DNA of 64,000 nt from Sporomusa termitida (GCF_007641255.1 NZ_CP036259.1:744001-808000); one strand, 5' to 3'. Positions 51,119-59,755 are shown, counted from the stretch's first letter. Notes: generated from the letters alone by a model not told the origin. Made by a program: numbers and translations.

Positions 51119-51502
51119 CTATTTCGGGGATACCAGCTGTTTGTCAGCCTGGCAAGCTGTTGGCTGGCCGGACGGCTCAATCTCATTTACATAATTTTGA
51201 CCCCATTCGCAGAGCGAGGTCAGGATGGGCAAGAGGCTTTTGCCGGCAGGGGTCAGGGAGTATTCTACTTTGGGCGGTATCTGCGTATAGATATACCGGT
51301 TTACCAGGCCGCTTTGTTCAAGTTCTCTGAGCTGCTGGGTCAGCATTTTTTGCGTAACCTTAGGCAGGGCTTTTTTCAGTTCGCTAAACCGCAGGGTATT
51401 TTCGCCGAGATACCATAAAATAAGCGATTTCCATTTGCCGCCGATAAGCTCTAAGGTCAATTCCATCGAACACTGATATTCGGAATTTTTAAAATAAATC
51501 AT
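51119..51502 (-). CDS. HxlR-family redox/quinone-responsive regulator
   Basis: The 127-aa winged-helix repressor starts MIYFKNSEYQCSME; the Cys at position 11 is at the site that YodB and related HxlR proteins use to sense quinones and diamide. The HTH core GGKWKSLILWYLGENTLRFSE and MLTQQLRELEQSGLV follow, with RYIYTQIPPKVEYSLTPAGKSL as wing. The frame is open 69 codons further, but AAGGAC and the family start favour 51502. Divergent from an Fe-S flavoprotein gene; the 142-bp spacer holds a 35-nt element shared with the flavoredoxin operon at 10.3 kb. Confidence 0.92.
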   Translation of the reverse strand: MIYFKNSEYQCSMELTLELIGGKWKSLILWYLGENTLRFSELKKALPKVTQKMLTQQLRELEQSGLVNRYIYTQIPPKVEYSLTPAGKSLLPILTSLCEWGQNYVNEIEPSGQPTACQADKQLVSPK

Positions 51503-51525
51503 AAATATCGTCCTTTCGGTATCTA

Positions 51526-51560
51526 AATAGGTACTAGGAAACAAATAAGTGCGTACTTGC
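51526..51560 (+). promoter_or_regulatory. Copy 2 of the 35-nt HxlR-type operator
   Basis: Identical to 10297-10331 at 31 of 35 positions, including the AAGTGCGTACTT core and the TACTA half. It overlaps the -35 box for the plus-strand flavoprotein gene and lies 24 nt before the hxlR start on the other strand, so it may repress both. Confidence 0.75.
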
Positions 51561-51585
51561 TGAGTTGTATACCAGTACTTATAAT
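51557..51585 (+). promoter_or_regulatory. Promoter of the Fe-S flavoprotein gene
   Basis: TTGCTG (51557-51562), 17-nt spacer, TATAAT (51580-51585), 60 nt before the ATG. It has the same geometry as the promoter at 10328-10356. Confidence 0.7.
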
Positions 51586-51644
51586 TATAACAAAAGAGTA
51601 AGCTTACGAAAATCAAAAAGTGTAAGCCATAAGGAGGATGTAAG

Positions 51645-52223
51645 ATGAAAGTAGTTGCTTTTAACGGCAGTCCGCGGGTGAATGGCAATACTGCGCAGGG
51701 GATTACCATTGTGCTTGCGGAATTAAAAAAGGCAGGGATTGAAACTGAGATGATTCAGCTTGGCGGCCGCAAGGTTTTTGGCTGCCTGGCCTGTGGTAAG
51801 TGCTGGGAAACCAAGAACAACCGCTGTATTCGGCAGGATGATGAGATGAATGCCTTCATTGAAAAGATTCAGGCAGCTGACGGCATTATTATTGGGTCCC
51901 CCACTTATTTTAGCAATGTTTCACCGGAAGTGAAGGCCCTGATTGATCGCTGTGGCTTTGTCGCCAAGGCCAATGGCGGCGATCTGCTCCGGGGGAAAGT
52001 CGGTGCGGCCGTGGTTTCCGTCCGGCGGGCCGGTTCCACGTTCACCTATGCGGCCATAAATTTCTTTTTTGGCATTGCCGAAATGGTTATTCCCAGTTCC
52101 AGCTACTGGAATATGACCTTGGCCCTGGAGCCGGGTGACATTCAAAAAGATGAGGAGGGGATACAAACCTTCCAGACACTGGGCAGGAATATGGCGGGTG
52201 TGCTGCAAAAACTCAATAGTTAA
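51645..52223 (+). CDS. Flavodoxin-fold FMN reductase, iron-sulfur flavoprotein-like
   Basis: The 192-aa protein begins VVAFNGSPRVNGNTAQGI (FMN loop) and carries FGCLACGKCWETKNNRC, the compact Cys set of Isf-type flavoproteins, then GIIIGSPTYFSNVSPEVKAL and KVGAAVVSVRRAGSTF. It likely transfers electrons from ferredoxin or NAD(P)H to a quinone or other electrophile. AAGGAGG precedes the ATG. Divergent from hxlR and preceded by its probable operator, it is the best candidate target of that regulator. Confidence 0.9.
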   Translation: MKVVAFNGSPRVNGNTAQGITIVLAELKKAGIETEMIQLGGRKVFGCLACGKCWETKNNRCIRQDDEMNAFIEKIQAADGIIIGSPTYFSNVSPEVKALIDRCGFVAKANGGDLLRGKVGAAVVSVRRAGSTFTYAAINFFFGIAEMVIPSSSYWNMTLALEPGDIQKDEEGIQTFQTLGRNMAGVLQKLNS

Positions 52224-52261
52224 TAGAGTATAGCTATATGCTCTGCCTGCTCCGGCAATAT

Positions 52262-52291
52262 AAAAAACCGCGGCTGGTCGCGGTTTTTTAT
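52262..52291 (+). terminator. Terminator of the Fe-S flavoprotein gene
   Basis: AAAAAACCGCG and CGCGGTTTTTT flank a short GCTGGT loop. Confidence 0.88.
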
Positions 52292-52380
52292 ATCCCTTGT
52301 ACCCGGCCTGGGGCTGTCTCTGAAGTGTATAACGGTTATTACCCCGGCACATACTTTAGAAAGCAGGGAGTAAATTTGAA

Positions 52381-52659
52381 ATGAGGTTATGCATATGAAG
52401 GATTTTTGTTCTTTCTACCGTAGTAGCTATCACCCAGGACAATCGTGTTGAAACCGCCAGCTCTGTGCAGGATATTCTGACTAACTACGGCTGTCATATA
52501 CGGGTCAGACTGGGGCTGCATGATGCAGACCGCGACCAATGTACGAATAGCGGGATTATTCTCTTGCAAATGTGTGCCGATCAAAAAGTAATCGCAGAAT
52601 TTGAGCAGGCGCTTAATCGGGTCCCCCATGTCAAAACTAAATATATGACCCTGAATTAA
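52381..52659 (+). pseudogene. TM1266-like small regulatory protein with a stop codon near its start
   Basis: From 52399 the frame reads RIFVLSTVVAITQDNR, then VQDILTNYGCHIRVRLGL, IILLQMCADQKVIAEF and ends KTKYMTLN, a layout like the TM1266 / iron-only hydrogenase system regulator family (a ferredoxin-like fold of ~80 residues). In the same frame, ATG 52381 is followed by AGG TTA TGC ATA TGA, so a TGA blocks it. ATG 52395 is in another frame; removing one G (52400-52401) would fuse it correctly as MKIFVLS. An in-frame GTG at 52465 would give only 64 aa. Most likely a recent frameshift or a base-call error. Confidence 0.5.
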
Positions 52660-52674
52660 CCTTGATTTCAGCAG

Positions 52675-53697
52675 TTAGCCATATTCCAACTCAGTGACCA
52701 TAATTTTGCGCAGCTTACGGGCCCGGACTGTCCAGGAGTTTTCACAGGCGAACTGAATTCCGGCAGCCCGTTTTTTTTCATCTGCCGCCGGTGAAAACCC
52801 TGGCAGCATAGCCTCAGTGATGAACGTAACATATTCAGGCGGTATTTCCGGCAACGGGGTGCTCAAAATCGGGATACCGCCGGCAAGATATTCCCAGAAC
52901 TTTACCGGATTGACCCCTCTGGTCATTTCCGTAAGCTTAAACGGGATCAGACTGTAATTAAAATTACTCAGATAGCGGGGCAGCTCAGCATAAGCCTGAT
53001 GGTGCAGATAGTGCATATTGCGATTGGGAAAGGCTATTGTATTTTGGTACAATAACGAACCAATAAACACGAACTCATAATCAGGCAGGCATCTGGCCAG
53101 GGAATTGACCAGTTGCATATCCAGCCAGGGGGCGATGGCGCCGATATAGCCGATAATCGGCTTACTGCCGGTGAAGGGCAGGCAATGGATGTCGTGGCGT
53201 TGCTGCGCAGTTTTAAAATGTTCGTAATCACAGCCATTAGGAAGCAAATGGACTTCTTTGGTGACGATAGATTTGGCCCTGCTGACAAGCGAGCAGGCCG
53301 TGGCCGTGACCACATTCGCCTGTTGTAGCGCCCGGGCATAGTCCGGGAGCCAGGAAATGAATTCGCCGGCCGGTTCATCTACAGAATCAAAGATAATCAG
53401 GTCAGGCTTGGCCGACTGGATTGGCGTGATATGCGCCGGATAGGTGAAATAGGCCGTGATTGGAAGGCCGGGGTAATTGCTCCGGGCCCACTTGACGGCT
53501 GCAGTAAAATCCCAGCCATTGGCCAGCAGCAGGTTTTCTTTAAGCTGGATAATACCGCCAGGGTGACGCTTATACAGGTTTACATTGCAAAAAATGCAGA
53601 TGCAGTCAAGCCCCGCCAGGGCTTTCAGTATTTGTTGCGGGCGTTGGTGCAGATAGTCCCAGTCGATGGTTGGCGGATAGATAATAACAGGCTGCAT
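52675..53697 (-). CDS. Glycosyltransferase (TuaH-like, GT4-type)
   Basis: The 340-aa cytoplasmic protein begins IIYPPTIDWDYLHQRPQQIL, a motif of glycosyltransferases that act early in envelope polysaccharide synthesis, and has a Rossmann C-lobe with PIIGYIGAIAPWLDMQL, FVFIGSLL and NPVKFWEYLAGGIPILSTPLPEI, where the Glu contacts the nucleotide sugar. AGGAGGTGATATC supports ATG 53697; the open frame begins 16 codons earlier. No other polysaccharide gene is adjacent. Donor and acceptor are unknown. Confidence 0.85.
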   Translation of the reverse strand: MQPVIIYPPTIDWDYLHQRPQQILKALAGLDCICIFCNVNLYKRHPGGIIQLKENLLLANGWDFTAAVKWARSNYPGLPITAYFTYPAHITPIQSAKPDLIIFDSVDEPAGEFISWLPDYARALQQANVVTATACSLVSRAKSIVTKEVHLLPNGCDYEHFKTAQQRHDIHCLPFTGSKPIIGYIGAIAPWLDMQLVNSLARCLPDYEFVFIGSLLYQNTIAFPNRNMHYLHHQAYAELPRYLSNFNYSLIPFKLTEMTRGVNPVKFWEYLAGGIPILSTPLPEIPPEYVTFITEAMLPGFSPAADEKKRAAGIQFACENSWTVRARKLRKIMVTELEYG

Positions 53698-53998
53698 GAT
53701 ATCACCTCCTGTCATTATATTCCCGGGTATGGGCTGTTGGTTCATTATTGCCGGCTTAGTGAAAAAAGCTCGTGTATACTTAATTAAGTTGCACGGGCTT
53801 TATTGATTGGCTTTAGTTTATCGGCAGCTTGATTGTGCCGCTTGCCAGCGCAGCGTTTCCCCGGAACCTTAGACTCTTCACCGCTATGAATTACTTGTTA
53901 AAATACAGAAAGATTTATTATTGGATTTCAGGTAAAATGAATATAAGCAAGCAGGCGCCTGCTGCCGGTAAGCCCGGGGCAGTATTTGACAAAATTAA

Positions 53999-54160
53999 GA
54001 GTGGACATGGCGGTGCCAGCTGCTGCAGCAGAGTGATGCCACAATTCTTGAGATTGCTTATGCGACCGGTTTTATAAGCCTGTCTAATTTCTACAAGTGT
54101 TTTCAGGCCCTAACAGGAGATACACCTAACCGGTTTAGAAAAAAGCGAGGTGACTTATAG
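53999..54160 (+). pseudogene. C-terminal AraC-type HTH relic (adaA-like) upstream of ogt
   Basis: The frame from 53999 to the TAG at 54158-54160 reads RCQLLQQSDATILEIAYATG, then FISLSNFYKCFQALTGDTPN and RFRKK, the second helix-turn-helix of AraC-family activators. A stop (TAA, 53996-53998) lies directly upstream, and no first HTH or sensor domain is present. The following methyltransferase gene starts on the last base of this stop codon, as in adaA-adaB operons, so the relic is probably the tail of an adaA gene. Confidence 0.7.
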
Positions 54161-54651
54161 TGTCTTTATATTTTTATCAAACCGATATCGGACAAATTGG
54201 TATCCGCGAACAGGCGGGCAGCATTACGCAGCTTTATTTTGCCGGCGACCAGGTACCGGCGGCTTGCACGCTATCGGAAACACCGGTGCAGAGAGAGGCC
54301 GCCCGGCAATTATCCAGTTATCTCGCCGGCTCACTCGCAGAGTTTACGCTGCCGCTGGCCCCGGCCGGCACTGTTTTTATGCAACAGGTCTGGACCCGGC
54401 TGTGTGAGATCCCGTACGGCACAACCGCTTCTTATCAGGATATTGCTGTAAAAATTGGTAAGCCGCAAGCAGCCCGGGCAGTGGGGCTTGCCAACCACCG
54501 CAATCCTATTCCGATTTTTATTCCCTGTCACCGGGTGATTGGTGCCAATGGTTCCCTGACCGGCTACCGGGGCGGACTTGACCTTAAGCAAAGACTGCTG
54601 GCGCTGGAACAGGGCAGAATTGTCGAAAGGAGTGACTATATCGGTAAATGA
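54160..54651 (+). CDS. ogt: Methylated-DNA-[protein]-cysteine S-methyltransferase
   Basis: The 163-aa suicide repair protein removes alkyl groups from O6-alkylguanine. The acceptor Cys is in IPIFIPCHRVIGANGSLTGY; VGLANHRNPI and RLCEIPYGTTASYQDIAVKI form the DNA-binding helix and Arg finger region. The GTG start overlaps the TAG of the AraC-type relic by one base and is preceded by GCGAGGTG. Its former transcriptional activator appears lost, so expression may now be constitutive or weak. Confidence 0.93.
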   Translation: MSLYFYQTDIGQIGIREQAGSITQLYFAGDQVPAACTLSETPVQREAARQLSSYLAGSLAEFTLPLAPAGTVFMQQVWTRLCEIPYGTTASYQDIAVKIGKPQAARAVGLANHRNPIPIFIPCHRVIGANGSLTGYRGGLDLKQRLLALEQGRIVERSDYIGK

Positions 54652-54730
54652 GCTGGCTTGGCCAGGCATTGAGATAGATATGCGGTTTTTGTCTGTGGCA
54701 AAGTCTTTTATGGATGAATATAAATAGTTA

Positions 54731-54776
54731 AACAGCCAGGGAGTTGCGTCATTTGCGCAACTCCCTGGCTGTTATT
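54731..54776. terminator. Bidirectional terminator between ogt and tctC
   Basis: AACAGCCAGGGAGTTGCG pairs perfectly with its complement (54756-54773) over 18 bp, serving both converging genes. Confidence 0.85.
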
Positions 54777-54793
54777 AGAGATAATCAATCTGT

Positions 54794-55819
54794 CTATTTA
54801 CGTTGATTTTTGATTTTTTCAAGAATGCCGGTATCTTCTAAGGTTGATGTGAGTTTTTGACTATCGGCCAGCCATTTGTCTTGTGTTTCCTGTGGTCCTA
54901 AATATTGAATAGGAAGTCCGATATTGTTCATATTTTTGATAAATTCGGGATCGGAAATCATAGCTTTAAATCCTTCCGCCAATTTGTTTTTTATTGCCGG
55001 CGGCGTTTCTTTAGGTATCGCTATGCCATACCAGTTAGTTAGAGTAATGTCTAATCCCTGCTCTTTAAAGGTAGGTGCCTGCGACAACACAGCATCGTCT
55101 ATTCGTTGTTCCCCTGTTACCGCTAAGATTTTAATGGTACTGTTTTTGACATGTTCTCTAATTACCATCGGATTGACAAAACTAAGGTGCACATGTCCCC
55201 CTAATAAAGCAGCGGTAGCTTCACTTGCGCCGGAAAAGGGAACCTGATCGATAGTAATCTTGGCCGTTTGGGCAAACATCTCACCGAGCAGATGCGGAAA
55301 TGAGCCAATACCACCATGGCCAAATTTTAGTTCCCCTGGATGCTGCTTGGCATAATCTATTAATTCATCAAGTGTTTGCCAGGGTTTGTTCGTTTGGACT
55401 GCCAGGACCATTGGTGTTGCTGCAACTTGTACAATGGGCGATAGTGCAGTTGGATAATTGTATTTAACAGATCCATATAGTGGCAGCAACAGCATATCAA
55501 TACCTGTTATGCCAAGGGTATAGCCATCCGTATTTGCTCCGGCCAATTCATTCCAGCCGATAGTACCTGCTCCTCCCGGGCGATTGACGACTGTCAGCGG
55601 TTGGCCTAAGTATTGGGGTGCAAATTTTTCTAATGAGCGGGCTGTTAAATCCAGGCCTCCGCCTACGGCGAACGGCACAATAACAGTAATTGGTTTTTCG
55701 GGAAATTTAGCAGCTTTGCTGACCGGGATAGTTTGTGTTTGTATATCGCTACAACCTACCAATACTAATACCATCAAAATTGTTATTGACAAACTAACGA
55801 ATATTTTTTTGGGTAGCAT
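54794..55819 (-). CDS. tctC: TctC-family (Bug) solute-binding lipoprotein
   Basis: The 341-aa protein has a lipoprotein signal (MVLVLVGCSD) and the TctC fold: FPEKPITVIVPFAVGGGLDLTARSL, VVNRPGGAGTIGWNEL, GELKFGHGGIGSFPHLLGEM and VPFSGASEATAALLGGHVHL. It binds a carboxylate outside the membrane for the TctAB permease encoded upstream on the same strand. It is the last gene of the kinase-tctB-tctA unit, after an internally deleted paralogue. Family ligands include tricarboxylates, dicarboxylates, nicotinate and others. Confidence 0.92.
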   Translation of the reverse strand: MLPKKIFVSLSITILMVLVLVGCSDIQTQTIPVSKAAKFPEKPITVIVPFAVGGGLDLTARSLEKFAPQYLGQPLTVVNRPGGAGTIGWNELAGANTDGYTLGITGIDMLLLPLYGSVKYNYPTALSPIVQVAATPMVLAVQTNKPWQTLDELIDYAKQHPGELKFGHGGIGSFPHLLGEMFAQTAKITIDQVPFSGASEATAALLGGHVHLSFVNPMVIREHVKNSTIKILAVTGEQRIDDAVLSQAPTFKEQGLDITLTNWYGIAIPKETPPAIKNKLAEGFKAMISDPEFIKNMNNIGLPIQYLGPQETQDKWLADSQKLTSTLEDTGILEKIKNQRK

Positions 55820-55829
55820 AGGTTTTCTT

Positions 55830-56018
55830 TAACACCTGCCTGTCTTTATTTTTTCTGAGCTTTGATTTTTTCTAAAACGCCACTGGCCTGGAGGGTTTTA
55901 GAAAGTTGTTGACTATCAGCGGCTGGAATCTTTTCACTTTGCAGATCACTCAGCCTCCCAACATTATCGAAATAAGAAATACACCTACTAGCGAGAAGCT
56001 AATTGGTTTTTTCCACAT
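55830..56018 (-). pseudogene. Internally deleted tctC paralogue
   Basis: On the minus strand ATG 56018, after AAGGGGG, begins a signal-peptide-like sequence (MWKKPISFSLVGVFLISIML then GG and TGA). In another frame directly after it comes IPAADSQQLSKTLQASGVLE and KIKAQK, which mirrors the end of the intact tctC product (WLADSQKLTSTLEDTGILEK then IKNQRK). Start and end of a second binding-protein gene are therefore kept, while about 300 codons between them are gone. Confidence 0.75.
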
Positions 56019-56048
56019 GGCTGCATACCCCCTTGTTACTCACAGATT

Positions 56049-57557
56049 TTAACAGCTTCCCTCCCTTCGCCGCTTATTGCTTTTGATAAGCCAGCTGGTT
56101 AGATTATAGAGGATGACCAAAGCCCCTATTGTCAGCAGGAGGCTGGAAATTGGCCGGGTAATCATTGCCCAGATATCGCCGTCGCAGATGATTAAGCCGC
56201 GTACTAAGCCCTGTTCCAGGCTTGGCCCCAGGATTACACCGATCAGCAGGGGGCCTGGCTCAAAACCTGTCCGCCGCAAAAAGAAGCCGATGATGCCGCA
56301 GATTACGATTAATACCAGATCGGACATGCTGTTATTGATGGAATATGCCCCGGTGAGGGTCAATAAGGCAATCAGCGGCATGAGGATATTAAGGGGTGTT
56401 TTGAGCATCTGGACAAAAACGCCAATTAATGGCAGGTTAATGATTAAAAGCAGTATATTGCCAATGTACATACTGGCAATTAACCCCCAAAACATGCCGG
56501 GCTGTTCGGTTATTAAGGCCGGACCAGGGGTAATGCCATGAATCATAAAGCCGCTGAGCAAGATGGCGGTAGCGCCGGAGAACGGCAGTCCCAGCGACAA
56601 TAAGGGGATCATGGTGGCGGAAACAGCAGAGTTATTGGCGGCTTCCGGTCCGGCGACCCCCTCAATCGCCCCCTGGCCAAATTCAGCCGGATTTTTGCTG
56701 AGGCGTTTTTCCATGGCGTACGAGGCGAAGCTGGAGATGGTGGCCGCCGGACCGGGCAGTAAACCAACCAGAAACCCGATGACACCGCCGCGGAACATGG
56801 GGGGGACGGAACGCCGCCATTCTTCTTTGGTCGGGTATAGGTCCCGCAGCTTTATGGAGGGCAGGGTGGGCGGTGTGGTGGGTTTTGTCATTACCGTAAG
56901 AATCTCGCCGATGCCGAATATCCCCATGGCCAGAATCGATAATTCAAACCCCCGGTCAAGTTCAGGCACCCCCATGGTAAGACGGCTGATGCCGGATAGG
57001 CTGTCCAGGCCGACGGTGCCGAGCATAATGCCGGTGCTGACCATCATCATCGACTTGAGGGTGGAAGTGCCGGTAAGATTAGTTAAAATGATGATGCCAA
57101 CAAGGGCCAGGGCAAAGTATTCCGGCGGACCGAAGGCGAGTGCCGCCTGTGCTAACGGCGGGGCAAACAGGGTTAAGCCAATTACACCGATGGTACTGGC
57201 AATAAAAGAGCCAATTGCCGATACGGAAAGAGCCGCCCCGGCCCGCCCCCGCTGGGCCATCGGATAGCCATCCAGACAGGTGACCACTGATGCCGCCTCG
57301 CCGGGAACATTGAGCAGAATAGAGGTTGTTGACCCGCCATACTTTGAGCCGTAATAGATGCCGGCAAACATGATTAAGGCCGCCGTGCTGCCCATGGTAT
57401 AGCTAAAAGGCAGCAGCAGGGCAATTGTGCTGATTGTGTCAATTCCCGGTAATACCCCCACCAGCGTCCCGATAATAACCCCAATCGTGCAGGCCATTAA
57501 ATTGGCGGGAACGAGGCTGACTGATAAGCCTTGCAGCAACAGGTCTAAGATTTCCAT
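56049..57557 (-). CDS. tctA: TctA-family tripartite tricarboxylate transporter, large membrane subunit
   Basis: The 502-aa protein has about 12 helices and the TctA signatures: GVLPGIDTISTIALLLPFSY, GIYYGSKYGGSTTSILLNVPG, and in the second half FLVGLLPGPAATISSFASYA with GLPFSGATAILLSGFMIHG. The repeated GxLPGxD/GLLPGPA loops line the substrate pathway. GGGAGG precedes the ATG. It lies 16 nt after tctB and upstream of the deleted and intact binding-protein genes. Confidence 0.95.
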   Translation of the reverse strand: MEILDLLLQGLSVSLVPANLMACTIGVIIGTLVGVLPGIDTISTIALLLPFSYTMGSTAALIMFAGIYYGSKYGGSTTSILLNVPGEAASVVTCLDGYPMAQRGRAGAALSVSAIGSFIASTIGVIGLTLFAPPLAQAALAFGPPEYFALALVGIIILTNLTGTSTLKSMMMVSTGIMLGTVGLDSLSGISRLTMGVPELDRGFELSILAMGIFGIGEILTVMTKPTTPPTLPSIKLRDLYPTKEEWRRSVPPMFRGGVIGFLVGLLPGPAATISSFASYAMEKRLSKNPAEFGQGAIEGVAGPEAANNSAVSATMIPLLSLGLPFSGATAILLSGFMIHGITPGPALITEQPGMFWGLIASMYIGNILLLIINLPLIGVFVQMLKTPLNILMPLIALLTLTGAYSINNSMSDLVLIVICGIIGFFLRRTGFEPGPLLIGVILGPSLEQGLVRGLIICDGDIWAMITRPISSLLLTIGALVILYNLTSWLIKSNKRRREGSC

Positions 57558-57573
57558 GTTTATCCCTCCTGAG

Positions 57574-57996
57574 CTATGGCAGAGTAACTGCTAAATAGTA
57601 ACCAAATACAAGATAGAATATAACCGAGCAGCTGCCGGCCATGGCAACCGGCACCAGCCAGCCGCCGGTATCGGCCACTTTAAACAAATAGAGCAGAAAG
57701 ATAAACGCCGCCGCCAGATAACCGATAATATTCAGGACTGTAATGTAAACGATCAGGCCAATAATAACAAAGATGAATTTAGTCCAGTCGACCATATCCT
57801 GTTTTACCGGCTTACTCAGGCATTGCCGGTTTACGATAAGCAGGACAATGGCCAGCACAATACCGGCTAAACCTGCCAGATTCGGGAGAAATCCGGATTT
57901 GGGGGAATCGATAGTGCCAAAAGTCAGTTGTTGAGCACCAAACAGATAAATACTGCTTCCCAGCAAAAAACACAGGGTAACTATTCGTTCAGCCAT
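57574..57996 (-). CDS. tctB: TctB-family small membrane subunit
   Basis: The 140-aa protein has four helices with FGTIDSPKSGFLPNLAGLAG typical of TctB and a hydrophobic C-terminal half (YITVLNIIGYLAAAFIFLLY). It pairs with TctA in secondary carboxylate uptake. AGGTGATATT precedes the ATG. The gene begins 55 nt after the sensor kinase stop. Confidence 0.9.
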   Translation of the reverse strand: MAERIVTLCFLLGSSIYLFGAQQLTFGTIDSPKSGFLPNLAGLAGIVLAIVLLIVNRQCLSKPVKQDMVDWTKFIFVIIGLIVYITVLNIIGYLAAAFIFLLYLFKVADTGGWLVPVAMAGSCSVIFYLVFGYYLAVTLP

Positions 57997-58051
57997 GTAA
58001 ATATCACCTCAAGTAAGCACATTTTTTAATACTGTGACTACATCGAAACTA

Positions 58052-59479
58052 TCAGGACTGCTTGAAGCCGATGGTAAAGGTTGTCCCCTTTCCCGGGCTG
58101 CTTTCAATACTTAATGTGGCAGAATGGCGCTGGATAATCTGGTAACAAATCGCCAGACCCAAGCCGGTGCCCTGTTCTTTGGTCGTAAAGAAGGGGGTTC
58201 CCAGCTTTTCCCTGATTTCAGGGGGAATACCGACGCCACAATCCTGGATGGACAATAATACCTTCGAGTCAACTGCTTCTGTGTAGATGTTAATGATACC
58301 GCTTTTAGGCATTGCATCAATCCCGTTTCTTACCAGATTTAAAATAAGCTGGCGTATACTGCTTTGGTCTGCAGACACACTGGGTATATCGTCCAAAATG
58401 ACCTTAATCTCGCAATTATTCCGCATGGCATCGGCCTGCAGGAGCGGGTAAATATCATGGATAATCGTATTTAAGTTTATGTAGCTGAATTCCATGTTCT
58501 TATTTTTGGCAAGTGACAAAAACTCCGTAATAATACTGTTGGCACGGTCCAGCTCATCAATCATCAGGTCGAAATTTTCCTTTTGTTTTATAAATTCATT
58601 TTTGATACTGAGAAACTGTAAAAACCCCCGGACGGTTGTCATTGGGTTGCGGATTTCATGGGCAATCCCTGCGGCCATTTCACCAATGATATTCAATCTG
58701 TCCAGTTTTGTCATTTTTTCTGTTTGTTCACTGATGTATTTTAGAATCGGGGTGAATTCCTCAATTTCACTTTTATAATTATAAGTACGGCCGTCAAGGA
58801 TCGATTCGGCAAATGTGCGCAAATCTTTTTTTAATTTTACAAACAACTCGCGAAACACGGCGACACAGACTAATACCATGAGAAACGCACCTAAAAAGGT
58901 ACTAATTGTCCGCCGCCAAAGTACGGAGTAAACGGCATCCTGATTGATCGAGGCGAAGGCATGACCAATAATAACCCCATTTTCGCTAATCGGTTTAACA
59001 TAGGCAAGGGAGTTGGCGCCATGCCAAACGACTGAGCTTTTGTTTTTTATCAGCAGTTCAGTATTGGATTCGTTGATTTGTCGCAGCTTGCAAGGGCTGA
59101 TACCGATAAGTAATGATGTGTCTAATTGTGGCCCAATGGCAACAATACAGTCATACTGACGGGCATAATAACCAAATTTAATGATATCTAAAGGCACAAA
59201 TATTTCGTTTAGCAGGGGGTGGAGCTGCCGGTTGATAGCTAACACCTGCTCCTGGGCCGGTTGCAGGGGGCTAACCTGTTGGGCGGCAATATCTGCAAAG
59301 GAACCGGCGGGCTTTTTCTGGACAAGAAACTCCGTAATGGACATCAGCAATGTGATATTCTTATCGTTCTCCTCTTGTACGTAGAGCCAATGATTATAAG
59401 CGGTAACAGTGATCATTAACAACAAAACAACAAAAACTATCTTAAAGTTCAGTTTTGTCGTTAGATTGATTCTTTTCAT
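58052..59479 (-). CDS. Membrane sensor histidine kinase linked to the Tct transporter
   Basis: The 475-aa protein has an N-terminal helix (IVFVVLLLMITVTAYNHW), a ~160-residue extracytoplasmic sensor with single-cache character, a second helix (FLGAFLMVLVCVAVF), and a kinase core with H-box GIAHEIRNPMTTVRGFLQ, N-box LILNLVRNGIDAMP, DCGVGIPPEIREKLGTPFF and GTGLGLAICYQII. It heads the tctBA-tctC transcription unit. No response-regulator gene is adjacent, which is odd; it may signal to an unlinked partner such as a sigma-54 or CheY-like protein. Confidence 0.92.
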   Translation of the reverse strand: MKRINLTTKLNFKIVFVVLLLMITVTAYNHWLYVQEENDKNITLLMSITEFLVQKKPAGSFADIAAQQVSPLQPAQEQVLAINRQLHPLLNEIFVPLDIIKFGYYARQYDCIVAIGPQLDTSLLIGISPCKLRQINESNTELLIKNKSSVVWHGANSLAYVKPISENGVIIGHAFASINQDAVYSVLWRRTISTFLGAFLMVLVCVAVFRELFVKLKKDLRTFAESILDGRTYNYKSEIEEFTPILKYISEQTEKMTKLDRLNIIGEMAAGIAHEIRNPMTTVRGFLQFLSIKNEFIKQKENFDLMIDELDRANSIITEFLSLAKNKNMEFSYINLNTIIHDIYPLLQADAMRNNCEIKVILDDIPSVSADQSSIRQLILNLVRNGIDAMPKSGIINIYTEAVDSKVLLSIQDCGVGIPPEIREKLGTPFFTTKEQGTGLGLAICYQIIQRHSATLSIESSPGKGTTFTIGFKQS

Positions 59480-59711
59480 CGTTTCCGGTCCCTCAAAATT
59501 GTCGCACCTCTCGTTTTTTAGTTTACTTAAGTCATCGCCGCATGATTACATAATTCATGATATTTTTTCCTTATAATACAAAATTTACCTATCGTATATT
59601 GTAAATGTTTCGCTAATAAATGGGAATATCCTTCTAAAGCTGATATAAATTTGCAATTGTTTGATTATAATAGCGTAAAAAAACGTAAACTGAATCTTGT
59701 ATAGTTTAATA
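59480..59711. other. AT-rich divergent spacer, left part
   Basis: GAGGGACCGG precedes the kinase ATG on the minus strand. Otherwise this 230-nt stretch shows no gene or strong hairpin. Confidence 0.5.
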
Positions 59712-59740
59712 TTGACATGATACGGTGAAAGGGTTATAGT
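59712..59740 (+). promoter_or_regulatory. Strong promoter of the second DUF1638 gene
   Basis: TTGACA (59712-59717), 17-nt spacer, TATAGT (59735-59740). Confidence 0.75.
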
Positions 59741-59755
59741 AAAAACAATTCACAT

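Noticed and set aside
56563-57267. A 234-aa plus-strand open frame
   Set aside because: It is antisense to tctA, rich in Pro/Arg/Met without any fold signature; shadow frame.
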